A stretch of 64,000 nucleotides of DNA from Eutrigla gurnardus (GCA_963514095.1 OY741284.1:4408501-4472500), one strand, 5' to 3'. Counted from the first letter of the stretch, positions 1 through 12,959 are shown. A program made the numbers and translations. Notes: generated by a model not told the origin, from the letters alone.

Positions 1-249
1 TTTGGGAGTGTTAGGTATACACCATAAAAATCAAATTTCCTTTTTTTTCTTACACTTAATGAACCAAAAAAAAAACGGATCAAGAAAATAATCTAACAAT
101 GATGAAAATAATCATGAGCTTTACTCTTAAACCAAACTATAAATAAAACCAAAAACTACAGTAAAGTCAAAACGATGGATGAGTCATTCCACTTCTGAAT
201 GAACATAAACAGACGTGACAAACAAAAAGAGGATGTGACCTCTGTGATT

Positions 250-293
<44 letters not shown>

Positions 294-1290
294 AGAAGGC
301 AATACAAGATATGAGTCAACGTTTATTTATTTTTCGTTGGGTTGTCAAATGGGATTTTCAAAGCTAAACAATTAATCCAGAAGAAAATGTAGCAACAATG
401 ACAATAATCAAGAGTTTACTCCAACTTCTTTATCCCATTTTATTGAATGTCCATATTTTCCATTTACTTCCCATTAACTGTGTTGTATCTCTGAAAATGT
501 TTTATACTATAAATAAAAACTTAAAACTACAGTTAATAAAAAATCATAACAGATTAGTTTCAGCTAAAAGACGAAGCTTGAAACCAACAAAGAAGTCAAA
601 GAATAGTATTATTATATTATTCCATAATTACAGAAAACCTGTATTGTATTGCTCATCGTCACAGAAAGTAGACGCAGCTCAACTACTTCTCTGAACTCTC
701 ACTTTGCAGTTAAAGATCCAAACATTTGCACATTTATTTCCACCACTCTGTTAGAATAAAATAAAATGTCATTTACCATCAAATTCAGCTCCAAAAGGAA
801 CCAAACAGGTTTTTGTGTGTTTGTAGGACAGACGGTTTCAGTAGCCACGTTCTCATTGTTTGAACAACAAACACAAAGTCTGCTGGTGGAAACTCTGAAA
901 CCCTCCATCGGTGTCACCTGTTTGTTGTTGATACGTGAGCCCTCATCACATAAAGAGCTGGAAGAAAACTCAAACTCAACCTGCTTTCAGAGCAGTCTCA
1001 TATTCTACTCCATTACGTTCACTTCCTTTCACTCTTCACTTCTGAACTTTGTCACATTACTTTACAAATTAAGATTTCTTTTGTACACAATCATCTAGGA
1101 GTCAAAAAACCTGATGTTTTGTAATAAATTTAACCTGACTATTTATAAAAGTAAAGCTGAAACAATGAGTCCACTGAGAGAAAATGATATGAAACTTTTT
1201 TTCAGAATTTTTTTATTTTGACCTTTTGTTGTTGTTTTGGGTTCCAGATGTAATAATGTTAAAGTGGCAGTCTGTAACATTTTCATCTAT
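1..1290. other. AT-rich intergenic stretch, no gene recognised
   Basis: No coding exon is recognisable. An imperfect internal duplication is visible: the block near 90-175 (ACAATGATGAAAATAATCA ... ACTATAAATAAAACC) recurs in diverged form near 393-540 (ACAATGACAATAATCAAGAG ... ACTATAAATAAAAAC). A CA microsatellite lies at about 251-289. The short open frames here have low-complexity composition and no family motifs. Confidence 0.5.
251..289. repeat. (CA)n microsatellite
   Basis: About 19 uninterrupted CA units. Confidence 0.95.
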
Positions 1291-1304
1291 TTAATTGTCT
1301 TTTT

Positions 1305-2150
1305 GTGATATTCATGGACAGGATATCGAGGAGTAGTTGGGGGGAGGAGGGTTTGCAGTTCGGTGTGCTGCGGATCACATCGCTGCTTTTTGCAGATGAT
1401 GTGGTCCTGCATCATCGGTCTCGGTCTGTGACCTCCAGCACTCACTGGATCGCTTCACAGTCGAATGTGAAGCAGTTGGGATTTGAGGAACAGCACCTCT
1501 ATATCTGAGGTCATGGTGCTCAGCAGGAAACCGGTGGATTGCCTGCTCCGGGAAGGGAATGAGTCCTTACCCCAAGTGAAGGAGTTCAAGTACCTTGTTT
1601 GCGAGTGAGGGGACAATGGAACATGAGATTGGCCGGAGAATCGGAGCAGCGGGGGTGGTATTGCATTCGCTGTATTGCACCAAAAAAGAGCTGAGCAGGA
1701 AGGCAAAGCTCTTGATCTACCAGTCAATCTTCGTTCCTACCCTCACCTATGGTCATGAGGGATGGGTCATGACTGAAAGAACTAGATCGTGGGTACAAGC
1801 GGCCGAAATGAGTTTCCTCAGGAGGATGGCTGGCGTCTCCCTTAGAGATAGGGTTAGAAGCTCAGTCATCCGTGAGGGACTCGGAGTAGAGCCGCTGCTC
1901 CTTTGCGTCGAAAGGAGACAGCTGAGGTGGTTCAGTCATCTGGTAAGGATGCCCCCTGGGCACCTGCCTAGGGAGGTGGTTCAGGCGCAACCAGCTGGGA
2001 GGAGGCCACACTGGCCTGGGAACGCCTCGGGATCCCCCAGTCAGATTTGGCTGATGTGGCCCAGGAAAGGGAAGCTTGGGGTTACCTGTTAAAGCTGCTG
2101 CCCCCGCGACTCGACACCAGATAAGCGGTAGACGACGAAATGAGATGAGA
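1305..2150 (+). mobile_element. Non-LTR retrotransposon fragment (reverse transcriptase C-terminal half)
   Basis: The plus-strand translation keeps the end of a LINE reverse transcriptase. The catalytic-box remnant FADDVVL is read at about 1387-1407, and a frame starting near 1595 gives the thumb and C-terminal region, with LTYGHEGWVMTE, FLRRMAGVSLRDR and QLRWFSHLVRMP. At least one frameshift and several stops separate the parts, so it is dead. The 3' end reads into ATAAGCGGTAGACGACGAAA, like the tails of fish RTE/Rex-type LINEs. The clade is uncertain between Rex1, RTE and related lineages. What I see is the RT remnant; family placement is from memory of fish LINE tails. Confidence 0.8.
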
Positions 2151-2730
2151 TAATTGTCTTTTAAGTTCCTATCTATCACAGAGTGAGTTAAAACAATGGT
2201 GGTTGATCATGTGACCACTAATGAAAGTGCTTGTTGCTGCTTTGCCCAGAAATAGGATCTCCATGACTGTGGTGACATTCCCTCTAAACTCTAAATGAGT
2301 TTTATCTTTTTCCGTCAGTCAGCAGCGGTTGGTCTGCAGGTGGAGCTACTCACAGAAGTATGCTGTGTTTACTTGGAATGGGAAATCGGTAACTTCCAAC
2401 TGCGTCCCAAGAAAAAGAAACAAACTAATGGAAGTGAAGAAGGAAAGTCATCAAGAAGCGTTTGGGTTGATTTCAGTTGGAATTGAAAATATGAAAATAA
2501 GCGTTAATGTTTGTGAAAGAGCTACAGCAGCTTTATCTGTAGTAACACTTTCAATGTGTGACTTTTACTTGTCGTGGACTACTTTTACAGTGTAGTATAT
2601 GACACTGTCATATACTACACCTCCACCTTTACCTGGATGTGGAGCCGTGATTTATGAGCAGGTGTTTTCATTGAAGGGTGTTGCCGCAAAAACACACAAC
2701 ACTGCACGCTAACATTCAAAGTGTATGTTT
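2150..2730. other. Unannotated stretch
   Basis: No conserved protein motif, RNA structure or clear repeat boundary seen. A short inverted repeat, GTGTAGTATATGACA against TGTCATATACTACAC, lies at about 2590-2619 and could form a hairpin. Confidence 0.35.
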
Positions 2731-2859
2731 GTTCTTATCATATCTGCAGGATTAAACCTGCGTCACCGCAATAGCAGCATGAACACGCAGAGGAAACCTG
2801 CAGAGCGACATAGCTCCACTGCCCTCAGCAGGTCTGGAAAACGAACACACCCTCAAGAT

Positions 2860-3370
2860 CAGGGACTTCATCTGGTTCAAGATTCCAGGTATCAAGGATA
2901 GGAGCAGTGCAATCAAGATTACAGTTGGTTGGATTCACATGTAAGGAGGACAGATTACGACATTGCCATCAGTCGAGATGACATCTGAGCAGCATCGATG
3001 TTTATTCTAATTAGAGTTGATTAGAAGCTAAATGAATTTCATGAATGATCAGGATTGCACCTGATCGGGATGTCGATAGAGATTTTAGTTGTTTGGTTGA
3101 TTAGTTCATTACAGTTATAGTCAATCAGGATCAAATCTCTCAGGGCGGGGGTTGTTTGAGATTACATTTGATCAGGATTACAGATCATTTAGATCTAAAG
3201 CGATTTGGATACATTTAATCAGGATTACAAAATTTATGAATTCTATTATTTGGGAACACGGTTGACCTGAATTAGGCTACAGTATCAGGATTCAATTGGA
3301 TTTGGATTATAGTTTATGGGAAATGCAGCTCATCAGGATTCAAATAAATAAATAGTTTTTCGTGCATTAC
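2860..3370. repeat. Degenerate dispersed ATCAGGATTAcAg motif region
   Basis: The motif ATCAGGATT or ATCGGGATG recurs at irregular spacing of about 20-60 bp, often followed by ACAGTT or ACAGAT and separated by TTTGGAT. At least ten diverged copies are visible. A second region of the same style is at 6155-6400. This looks like an old, decayed tandem array. Confidence 0.5.
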
Positions 3371-3639
3371 AAGCACGTTGAAACTGTTTGTCTATAAATC
3401 AGAATATATGAATACGTTTGACGTTACCGATGTTCCCTGAGGGTTCCTGCAGATGAATCAAACTGTATGTTGAGATCAATATTGTTTACTACACACCAAG
3501 TATTTCTCCTTCTTGGGAAATGACTAATAAACATTGTGGTACAATCATAATTACAAGGTGTTCATTCTGTCCATTAAGGCGGAGAGGGGGCGGATTGTGC
3601 CTCAGCAGTGACTCACAGGCAGGGAACACTGAAGTAATC

Positions 3640-4115
3640 GTGCAACCGAGACTCCCTTGATCCACTGGATTACCTGGAAATCTACAACTACAACCACACA
3701 CACACAGAATAACAGCAGTGTCGAAACGAGCAACAGCCAGGTGTGTGGAGTCATGAGTCCAGCAGTCCTGTGAGAGAGACACTGGCTTTGGGCCCTGAGG
3801 TCTCGCTGGCCGTGGTAGCAACCTGTCAATCACAAGGTAGCCCCGCCCCCTAAAGCATCCCCTGCTTTCTGGTCTGTTGGACTCTATGGACCAAAATGTA
3901 CTAAATGAACATCATGCTGGATTGAAGAAGACTTGAAACTAGAGATTTAGATCATAAACTCATGTTTACAATGTTTACTGAGATAATACATCAAGAGAGA
4001 AGTAGGACCATTTTCTCATAGACTTCTACACAATCAGAGAGGAGTTGCCCCCTAGTGGCCAGAAGAGAGAATATAAGCATAAGGAACTTCAGCGTGGGCT
4101 TCACTTTTCGGAAAC
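3640..4115 (+). repeat. Interspersed repeat, family R1 (copy 1)
   Basis: The block TCAATCACAAGGTAGCCCCGCCCCCTAAAGCATCCCCTGC (3825-3865 region, here split by strand reading) through GTTGCCCCCTAGTGGCC recurs elsewhere in the window: about 59475-59560 in the same orientation and 33065-33260 in opposite orientation. Repetition in three places supports a dispersed element. No coding capacity or clear terminal repeat was found. Confidence 0.6.
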
Positions 4116-4256
4116 CTGAGGTTGGAGCCTGATTTGAACTATTAATGGTAGATTTTGAAACTTGAAAAAGAACATGGTAGCTGCTCTGGAAACAGCTTTT
4201 AAATTATCAACCAACATCAGTTTCAAAATACATTTCCAATAGAGACTCTACTTTCA

Positions 4257-4400
4257 ACAGTGGTGGAAGAAGTAATCAGATCCTATCATTATGTAAAAGC
4301 AGTTATTTCAACTCTTCATTATGAGTAGTCCTACATTCATTATATAATATAACAATAAATGCATAATGAAGTAACTGAAGTAAACGAAATACTCCAAATA
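4257..4400 (+). repeat. Interspersed fish repeat with GTGGTGGAAGAAGTAATCAG start
   Basis: The start GTGGTGGAAGAAGTAATCAG followed by ATGTAAAAGCAG and AGTCCTACATTCAT matches, from memory, a very common short interspersed element of teleost genomes. It is non-coding. Confidence 0.55.
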
Positions 4401-6150
4401 CTATCAGCTAACAGCTAATGGAGCTGACACACAGACGTTTGGTGAGTTTCATTTTGTGTTTGGCAACATTATTGTAAGTTTACTGCCTCTTCAACTGAAT
4501 GCATTTAGTTGGCACGAACTGAATCCACCTGCAGTTTGCTCCATTGCTAAAACGGGTTTTCTTTCTGTTTGGATCATCAATCATCAACTTCCTGTACAGG
4601 AATGGTCCCTGAATGCAGCATCTATTATTCATAGAGTAAATGAGCACTCTGCTATGAGGCGTTAATGTACAGAGACAGAGATTCAGATGATTGGTTATCT
4701 CTCGTCCATCAGAGGCCATAACAGCACTGCTGTTTGACAAGATGGCCGCATGGTTGGAACAGTATTCTGGAGACTTCAGCCACAGAAACCACAGCAGACA
4801 AGGGGAAGGAGTCTAGTAATGTGCTGTCACAAAAAAGAAGCTTGATAGTCCAAGAGGACGTCTTTGTACGTCTAGATGGGGCTGCAGAGCGTTCTTTACA
4901 AATACTATTATTATTTATTATTTCGTTTAATGGTACAGGCTGTGTGATGATTCAACCTGACTGACAAACATCCCTCTGAGCAGCAGTTCAATTAGAGAGA
5001 AGATTTAAACGGGAGCAGCTTCCTGTTTCGGCCTGGTCTCATACAAATGAAGTTCCCACGCAACTAAATTACATTATGAATTGTGTTCTAAGGGAAACAT
5101 ATTTCCTCGTAGATAACATTTGTTCTCAATTTATCAGAAATCAGATTCAAACAGTGCATGGAAGTCCACATAGGGAGGAGGTCTGGGCGGTGGATGGGTC
5201 AAAAAATCACAGGACTTTCACCTAGGAGACAGATATTAGTGTCACGTGTGAATCAAGTTGTTTTTGCATTTTTGTTTTGTTTCTTGGTCATTTCAAGCCA
5301 AACCACGATGTTTTAAAAAGAAATGAAGGAAGTCGTTTTGTTGTCTAAACCATGTAGTTTTGGTACATCAAAAGGTGATGCAGTGAGTACAGTGTGGTTG
5401 AACAGGAAGGCCATTGTGGCGGAGACAGTTTTGCCCGTTTCAGTATCACATGTGTGAAGCTAATGCAGCTAATAACCAGCTGGAATCAACTGGTTGCTTC
5501 TCCAAACTTCCCAATAGAAGCAGCATGTGACTCTCAGCTCTCCAATCAGAGGACTTACTCAATATTTCTTGGCTGCAGCTGCACCGTTGTTGTTCAATTG
5601 TGATTATGAACAACTAATTCAAAATTCAAGTTGAACTCCGGTCATGCGACACATTTCAATCAAACTATTTCATATGTAAATAAAATGTTTGGTGTTTTTA
5701 TAATGTTTTTATCTCTTTAAATAGATATTAACATCAATATAACAGCTGATTACAAACTTTTGACACAGTCCACAATTACGCACTTTTGATTTTAACCAAC
5801 AATATTCCTTTCTTTTCCACTGCGTCCGTGTTTTTTCTCCTTCAGGAAGCAACTCAGAGCTCCTGCAGAGCCACAAGTTCACAACTTTACAGTAAATAAG
5901 AAGATGCCCCACCCTCACCATCATCACCAACCTCACCATCATCACCATCATCATCATTAGCTACACACAGCATGTCCACCATGCCCACTGAGTGGTCAGA
6001 ATCAAGTTAACATCGATTTAACATCCTTTCTGGGAAAGCGAGATGAGGACTGGAATAACCTCGGCAGCGGTCAGACGGGAGCTTTGTTAAAATCACTGAG
6101 CTAAAGATGGATGTTGGATTTGTTTGGATTATTTCTGTCACGTCTGCATG
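4400..6150. other. Gene-free stretch
   Basis: No exon with recognisable protein similarity. A short CAT/CAC trinucleotide tract at about 5914-5958 creates a spurious Met/Val-rich frame on the minus strand. Confidence 0.4.
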
Positions 6151-6154
6151 TATG

Positions 6155-6400
6155 TTTGCAGGTTGGGATTACAGCTAATCAGAATGAAAGCTAATCAGGA
6201 TTTGAGTTAATTTGGAATACAGTTAATCAAGCTATGATCAATGAACAAATTTGTTGATGATTATGATCCATCGAAATTAAAGAAAGTTGGGATAATAGCT
6301 GATCAGTTTAAATGTGATCAAGATCAAAATGAATTTGGATGATTGCTAATCTTGAATACAGTTATTACAAAGTTTACAGTTAATGAGGATTCCTGTCCCA
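6155..6400. repeat. Second degenerate ATCAGGATT/TTGGAATACAGTTAATC region
   Basis: Copies such as GGGATTACAGCTAATCAG, GCTAATCAGGATTTGAG and GGAATACAGTTAATCAA repeat at roughly 20-30 bp spacing and resemble the region at 2860-3370. Confidence 0.5.
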
Positions 6401-6839
6401 GTATCTTCTTCTTGTCTCATGAGCTGGTCTCTTAATGTTTGTTGTTCTTGCACTAAAAGCACTTTGGCGCTGACTTGTGGAGGAATCAGACAACATGGTG
6501 CCCAGCAGTGAACAAAATGCCAGCAAAATGGTGCAAGAGCTACAATGTGTTAGCTGTTAGCTCTCATGTCACTGAGTGTCGACAAGACAATATTTGAACA
6601 GGAAACATGATTTCATTTGGCGACAACACTTTCTGGACATTAGAGTATTTTATTTTGCGCTGCGCAATTGCATATAAAGTCAATTCAAAGACCCGAATAT
6701 ACGCTTACTAGCGCTACTTACAAATGAGGCGATTTTCTTATTTACTATCTTAATTACAAAATCTACATGGGGCGAATAATTTGCGTGGGATGTTCTCTTC
6801 CTGTCGTCACTGATACAGAAATTGAGACATGGTGGTGGT

Positions 6840-7140
6840 CTGTGGCCTCCCAGAGCTCCACCATACACTTGTATGCGTGTACTTCAGTTTCCTTTTCATC
6901 CATTTATTGCAATTAAATCACAACAAAATTGTTTATTTTGGGTTCATACCGCTGTAGTAAACCAGCCGATGTGTTTCTTGCTATTCATGGTGAATACAGC
7001 TAAATTAAATTCACCAAGCACCTTTTGGCGTTTAGTTTCCCGGCGTATCTGGGACTTCACAACATGTACAAATCAGCAATAGTGGTTATTTTAGCCACGA
7101 TGGAGGAAACCTTGTTGGGGTCTACGGGGAGGGTACCCCC
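6840..7140 (+). repeat. Interspersed repeat, family R2 (copy 1)
   Basis: Shares GCTGTAGTAAACCAGCCGA, TGTGT(T/C)TCTTGCTA, TTTCCCGGC and AACATGTACAAA in the same order with 19370-19590. The two copies have drifted and carry short indels, which indicates a dispersed element and not a recent duplication. Confidence 0.65.
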
Positions 7141-8290
7141 GCCAGGTGGCCCGAATAAGAACGCTTTGCTTTTGGTGCGAACACCTCAAGTCCAACACTT
7201 CCTGTCTGTTGAGCAAGAAGTTCAAAACGACTGAGTGGAGTTACAGATTAACCAATGCAGGCATTTGGTTTTAATGGCAAAACTTGCAGCAGAAAAGGAG
7301 GAAATACAGAAGTGCAATGTATTTATCCAACTTGTTTACATTTAAAATGCAAATGTGTGCAGGTGTCGGGCGTGATGCGAAGCGGAGCGGCGAGCCACGC
7401 CCTGAAACTGAACAAGTGTTTGTTGGCGGAGGGAGAGGTAGACAGCGCCCACACAACCTGTTCAACACTACTGACCGGTTGACTGAGGCTCAAAAACAAA
7501 TGAGACGAACAGTGGGCTCCAGACAGTATTACAACAATAGACAAAGGGATTCATTCATTCCAAAAATCAAATGAGTAAGATAGATAGTTAAAATATGAAA
7601 GACTGAAGTAATAACCTCTAACACCTGCTCACCTTAAACTCTCAAAACAAGTTGAAAATAGGCACAAAAAAAGATAAATAATATTTATCTGTCAGTAAGT
7701 CAACTGTGCTATGAATGACTCCTGATTAAAAACATTGAAGTGAGGAAACTAAATAAATGTACGATTGAGACTCTTGGAAACAAGATTAATAGGTTTTAAA
7801 TGTGGCGCATAATCTAAAAATAGACATGATTAAACATTTACATCCAAATGTAAAAGAGAAAATATGTTCAATGAATCAAATGACTGTTTTGTTTTCCAGA
7901 CTCACCCAGAAAAGAAGGTTGAAGAAGAAGAGAAGGAATTTGATGCATTTATTGACAGCCATGGTTTGTATCTCTCTGTATTCCTGCTGAGCGGCGTCTC
8001 GCTGTGGACTCTGCCTTCAACACAAGCTTCCTGCACAAGTGAGGGAGACACCCTCGTAAACACAGCAGCCTGCTCTACCTGTTTCCACTCAGGGAGGGTG
8101 CGTCCCTTTTGTCCTTTCTCCTTTCCTTCCCTGTTCCCTCCTTTCCTTTCCTATGCCTCCTATTCTCCTACTCCATATTCCTTCCTAAGGCTGAAAGAAA
8201 CTGTACAAATCGATATGTCAGTCTTTGCTCTTTTAACAACGCTTACAGTTTTTTAAAAACTCTAACTCCAGTCTGCACAAACGGGAGGAA
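7140..8290. other. Gene-free stretch
   Basis: Open frames overlap one another on both strands without family motifs. A pyrimidine-rich tract lies at about 8100-8190. I see no gene. Confidence 0.35.
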
Positions 8291-8800
8291 CAAAAGGTGA
8301 GCTTTATTTAAAAAAAACATGAAAAGGGGACAAAAGGCAAAGTAGCAAAACGGCGAGACAAAGTATCAACCAAAAACCAGCAGAGCAAAGTACAAAGGAA
8401 AAAGGCAAAGTTCAAATCAAACATGGCAAACTGAAAACCAAAACATACCAGAACGGGCAGGAACATGAACATGGGTAGCAGCAGACATGGACAGAGGCAG
8501 ACAGATACAATGACCCGACAAGAACGAGGGACAGGTGAACCACATTAGGGCAGGCAGGGTAATCAACACGAGAGGGTGGGGAAGTCAAGACAGCAGAAAC
8601 AACAAGGACCAGGAAGTACAAGACAAGGACTACAAAATAAAACAGGAAACCAACACTACAAAAACCCACAGTCATGACATGGACAAGACAAAAAAAACAA
8701 GCAACAAGACAAGACAGAATGACTACAAAAACCCCAGAAACCAAAACGACAAAACCCATAGTCATGACACTGGATACGCTGCAATGGTTTAGTCGCCAAG
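8290..8800 (+). repeat. Purine/A-rich interspersed repeat
   Basis: Strongly A/G/C-biased strand (ACAAGACAAGGACTACAAAATAAAACAGGAAACC and similar, described in parts) with the common teleost block GGTAATCAACACGAG ... AAAATAAAACAGGAAACCA and CATGACA ends. I recognise the style from fish genomes. No coding potential is evident. Confidence 0.45.
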
Positions 8801-9180
8801 GCCTCTGTAGATGTAGTTATAACATAAAACACTTTCAAACGGAAAATAAAGGCTTACAATATTCTCGAATATTCTCACTGGTTTGCTCACTGGTAAATCG
8901 AACTAGTGTCTTCACTTCTCAACCATCGCCTCGAGTCTGAGATTTCACGCATGGCAAGTGCTTCAGCCTTTCTGATTGGCTGGCACAACGGCACTTGTTG
9001 AAAGTGACAGAACATCTATTTTAACATATCACACATATAGAATAAACTAATAATAAAAATGAAATATTAATGCTTATACTATTTATCTGATTAAATTATT
9101 AACTTTGTAGCTAAGATCATAAAATATACTTTAGTATTTTGTTACTATGTATTCAATATTTATTTACTTAACCTTTTTTC
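8800..9180. other. AT-rich gap between repeats
   Basis: No feature recognised. Confidence 0.3.
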
Positions 9181-9539
9181 ACCTTACACATGGGTGTGGT
9201 GCTCATTGCCTGCCTGGGCCAAGGACTTCCCGGCTACTCCTGATCCCCATCCTACCCCAGGCAAGCAACCTGTTCCTGGGAACTTGCCTGGCACGGGGAG
9301 GGCCAAGGAGCATCCAGCTGGCTAGCCGCCACTTGGCAGCCCTCTCGCAGGAGAAGGCACAGCCCTGGGAAGCAAGACTTCCTAAAACGGCCCAATGACA
9401 CCCAGCCTGTTCCGGGGTCGGGGGTCCCGGCTGACACAAAGCTTGTTCCGGTGTCGAAGGGCCTGGCTGACACCAAGCCCGTTCCTGTCCCGAGGGGGGT
9501 CCGCTCGTCTCCTTTTCTAAAGGGGTCCATCCGTCACCA

Positions 9540-9815
9540 GCGTCACGCAGCCTGATGGGATCCGTCCGTCCCCTGGTCCGGTACCGACGGAGGTCCGTCT
9601 GTTGCCTGGTCCTGTACCGATGTGGGTCCATCCATCACCTGCACCTGTCCTGATGGGGGTCCGTTTGTCAACAATCCAGATAATGGCTCGTCCGTCACCA
9701 GTCCAGATGGAGGCCCCTCCATCACCAGTCCAGACGGAGGCCCCTCCATCACCAGTCAAGGCGGAGGCCCGTCCGTCACCAGTCCAGACGGAGGCCCGTC
9801 CAGAGTCTCAGCAGC
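9540..9815. repeat. GC-rich minisatellite, about 30-bp unit
   Basis: Units built on GTCCAGACGGAGGCCC(C/G)TCC followed by (A/G)TCACCA are repeated head to tail. The last four or five, at about 9688-9815, are close copies; those further left are progressively diverged. The long frames on both strands through this block are products of the repeat. Confidence 0.85.
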
Positions 9816-10427
9816 CTGCTTGGTCGCTCTCTTGCCCAGCCTCCCAAGCAATGTTTCCACACCAATCTGTAGTCATTTTTGTGAGCTTATTATTTAAATA
9901 AACCTTTTTTTAACTGCATTTGGGTCCATAACTCCTTCATTCCGAGTACATCCATGACACATTTACTTTTGAATTTTATGCTATACCACACTCTTAGAAA
10001 TAAGGGTTCCAATAGGGTTCTGTTACAAGGGCTGAGGTTCTACCTGGAACCATTTGCTTCTGAAAAACCCTTTCCCGAAGAAAGGGTTTTTCAAGGGTTC
10101 TTGGTAACACTAATGGTTCCAGTAAGAACCATTTTGATCGAGAGAACCCTTTAAAACCCCGTTCCTGAATAAAAGGTTTTAAAAGGGTTCTTGGTCACGC
10201 TAAGGGTTCCAGTAAGAACTATTTTGATCCAGAGAACCGTTTTTGGAAGAAAGAGTTCTTCAGGGATTGTTGGAAGCATGGATCCTGTGTCACCAGGGAC
10301 ATACTTCCTGATAACACTTACCAATAATGGTGCAAAATACAATTCCTTGTGACTACTGATAGAAATATTTTCATATCCATTTTTTTTTTTCTTCTTCTCC
10401 AGATCCTGTTGATCAATCTGCAACATA

Positions 10428-11965
10428 ATTGCCCATCTTGGGATTTGAACACCTGCCACCCAGTCTAAAGTCACTGGCAGTAGTGACCGAGCTAACCTGC
10501 TAGCTGGGTGGAGTCATCAGGTCCACCATACTAGTCTATCACCTTACACATTCTGATCAGACATACAAATAATGGCAGTCCTGAAAATGTTCTGTTACCA
10601 ATTTATTTTCACAACCATTAATTATAAGAAAGCAAGACCTTCATCAGCCAATCTTGTTGACCCAGGCAAAGATTAGCTGTGACTGGGATTTTAACCCCCA
10701 CCCTCCAAATCTAAAGTCTGTACCATTACCCACTGAGCTATCCAGCAGAATGTGTAGATCAGGGACTCCTCTGACTCGCCACACAGCCAGGTTGACAGTT
10801 CCTTCATGTCAGTGGTCAGACAGAGAGAGCTGGTCATGTGTCTGTTTAGCTCTGTCTGTACAATGTGTGACTTCTGCTTTTAGGTCACAGGTTCAATTCC
10901 CATGTTGACAGATGTATTACACCTTGCTGAATGCACTCCCAGACAATTAGCTCAGTTTGCTAGGAGCTGGTTCTTGATGCCAGACAATGTGGGTTCAAGC
11001 CCCAGCAAGGGTGATAATGGTAATACATCAAAATACCTTCTAGTCTTTGTGAAACAAATGTACAAAATTTTAGAGTCATGGTAGATGATGTTTGACAAAA
11101 ATAATTTTTATCCCAAAAACAGATTTTTTTTTTTTTACAGTGGTTTCAAATCTGCCTGCGCGACAGTGAATGGCTTACTCAATTTGTGAAGCCACAGTTG
11201 AGTTGCCATTTGCCAATTAGCTCAGTGCGATAGACAATGGTCTTTGGTTCCAGAAATTGTGGATTTCAGCCTCAACTGGTGCAAAATGTGTAACATTACA
11301 ATGTCAACTGTCTTGCCTTCCTATTCTCCTGTTTGTTGCTCAGAATTGCCTAAAGTTGCCAAAAATAGTCCGGACCCGACCCATTGCTGCGCAGCAGCTA
11401 TAATTGTGTTTATTTTTTAAAGTTTAGTTACACTACTCCCTTCTTCAGGAGGAAATTGACACACAGCAAAGAAGCAGCCAGGGGAATTGAACCCTGGGTC
11501 CCTACAGCAAGGATATAACCCCTCTTTCTGGGGCATCTAAGTGAGCTATACTACTCACTGTACAAAGGCTTTTGAAAGTTTGTTACAAGTCACGTGATCT
11601 AGAGATACAGTTTGAAGTTGTGAGTTCAAGGCCTGGTTCATGCAGAGTGACCATGTTAATGCCTACTGAGGTGATGTGTGCATTAGTGACAGACAATTTG
11701 AAAAATATTAAACACTTATTTTACAGACAATTTTACTCATGTATTTGTCTCCTCCTCATACTTTTCCATGATCGGACTCATCCCATGGCTGCTGTACCCT
11801 GCTGACTGGCTTAGTCAAGTTGTGAAGCTGCACATAAGTTCAGTGATAAAGGAAGGTCTTTGATGTCAGAGGCCAAGCCTTAACTGATGCAAAAATCATA
11901 TTGTAACACTGACTTTGGGGCTACTACATCAGGGTTTGTTGATGCCGGGAATTGAACCTTGATCT
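10428..11965. repeat. Series of about nine tRNA-like modules on both strands
   Basis: Pol III-like box pairs recur. Minus strand: 10498-10428 (B box 10453-10440), 10745-10684 and 11553-11481 (B box GGTTCAATTCC). Plus strand: about 10843-10900, 10943-11003 (A TTAGCTCAGTTTGCTAGGAG, B GGGTTCAAGCCCC) and 11213-11273, with weaker ones at 11570-11633 and 11825-11880. A minus-strand B box alone is at about 11960-11946. Spacing within modules is near that of tRNA genes (60-75 nt), but the stems do not pair well enough for functional tRNAs. Confidence 0.55.
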
Positions 11966-12959
11966 CCCAGGGGAAAGGGTGAGGTTTGGTGTGTTGGGCC
12001 TGGGAGCTGGCCCCATGGTGGCTGTCATGTGTGAGTTAAGAGCTGGTTGCCCCATGGATTGCACCATATGGTCTGGTCTTCCCCCTCTACAAACCAGGTG
12101 TGACGTACCAATAGTGATTACTGCGAACAGAACAGAACAAAGAAGAACAGAAGAGAAACTTCAGAGAATCAAGGTGAGCTAAATATAATATCTTATTTCA
12201 GCATGCTTGACCCTAGCTGAGGACTTTTATGGTGAAAGGTGGACTAAGCATTTGTTTCTTGTTATGTTTTGTTTGTTTGCTTGTTTGTTTGTTTTCTTGT
12301 AGAAATTACTTACAGAGCTTGGACGAAAGCCGAAGTGTGCCATTGGCTTGAAAAAGAGGGTTTTGCTGAGATTTCCATTATTGTTATAATACGTAACATT
12401 TTGAGTACTTGTTACATAACACTGAAAAGTGTTTTAACATTATTTAAATCAATGTGAAAACTTTGTGGGGTTCCCTCACTTTTTCATGATTCTGTTCCAC
12501 TGTCACGATAACTACATACAGTATGTACTCTGATTCCTTTCATTGGACCATGCATTATTTTATTGTTTGTAGATAGCTTACAATAACGCACAGTAAATGC
12601 ACCTTGGATTGAACTAAAACTCTTTTTTTGTCTCCCCTTTCTGCCATGTCACCATTGCTGGAGATTACACAAATCCACGACTGAGGACAGCATGATGTGT
12701 CTGGCCTGTCATGTTGCTGATTCCACTGGACCTATGCTGACTTTTGACCTGTTCTCCCCTGGGACCTACACAGCCTGTTCTGTTGGACTATCTTTAAATA
12801 AATGTTTTTCTCATTAAAATGTTTTGAATGTTTGTTCAATGTCAACATGATAAATGACCACAATATAATATGAACGTATCTGATCTGTAGAATACAATAG
12901 TTCTTTATAGAACCCTCAGAGGACAAGACAGTTATTTGTGAAAACCTTTGAAAAAGGAT

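Noticed and set aside
5709..5957. Minus-strand frame starting with a Met/Val run
   Set aside because: Product of a CAT/CAC trinucleotide tract.
7255..7574. Overlapping 60-96 codon frames on both strands
   Set aside because: Mutually antisense frames without motifs or codon bias; likely chance.
9203..9901. Overlapping frames on both strands of 80-140 codons
   Set aside because: They are created by the GC-rich minisatellite and its decayed left part; composition is repetitive and no domain is visible.
10943..11003. Functional tRNA gene
   Set aside because: Box motifs are good but the stems do not fold; it is one of several degenerate modules in a transposon.
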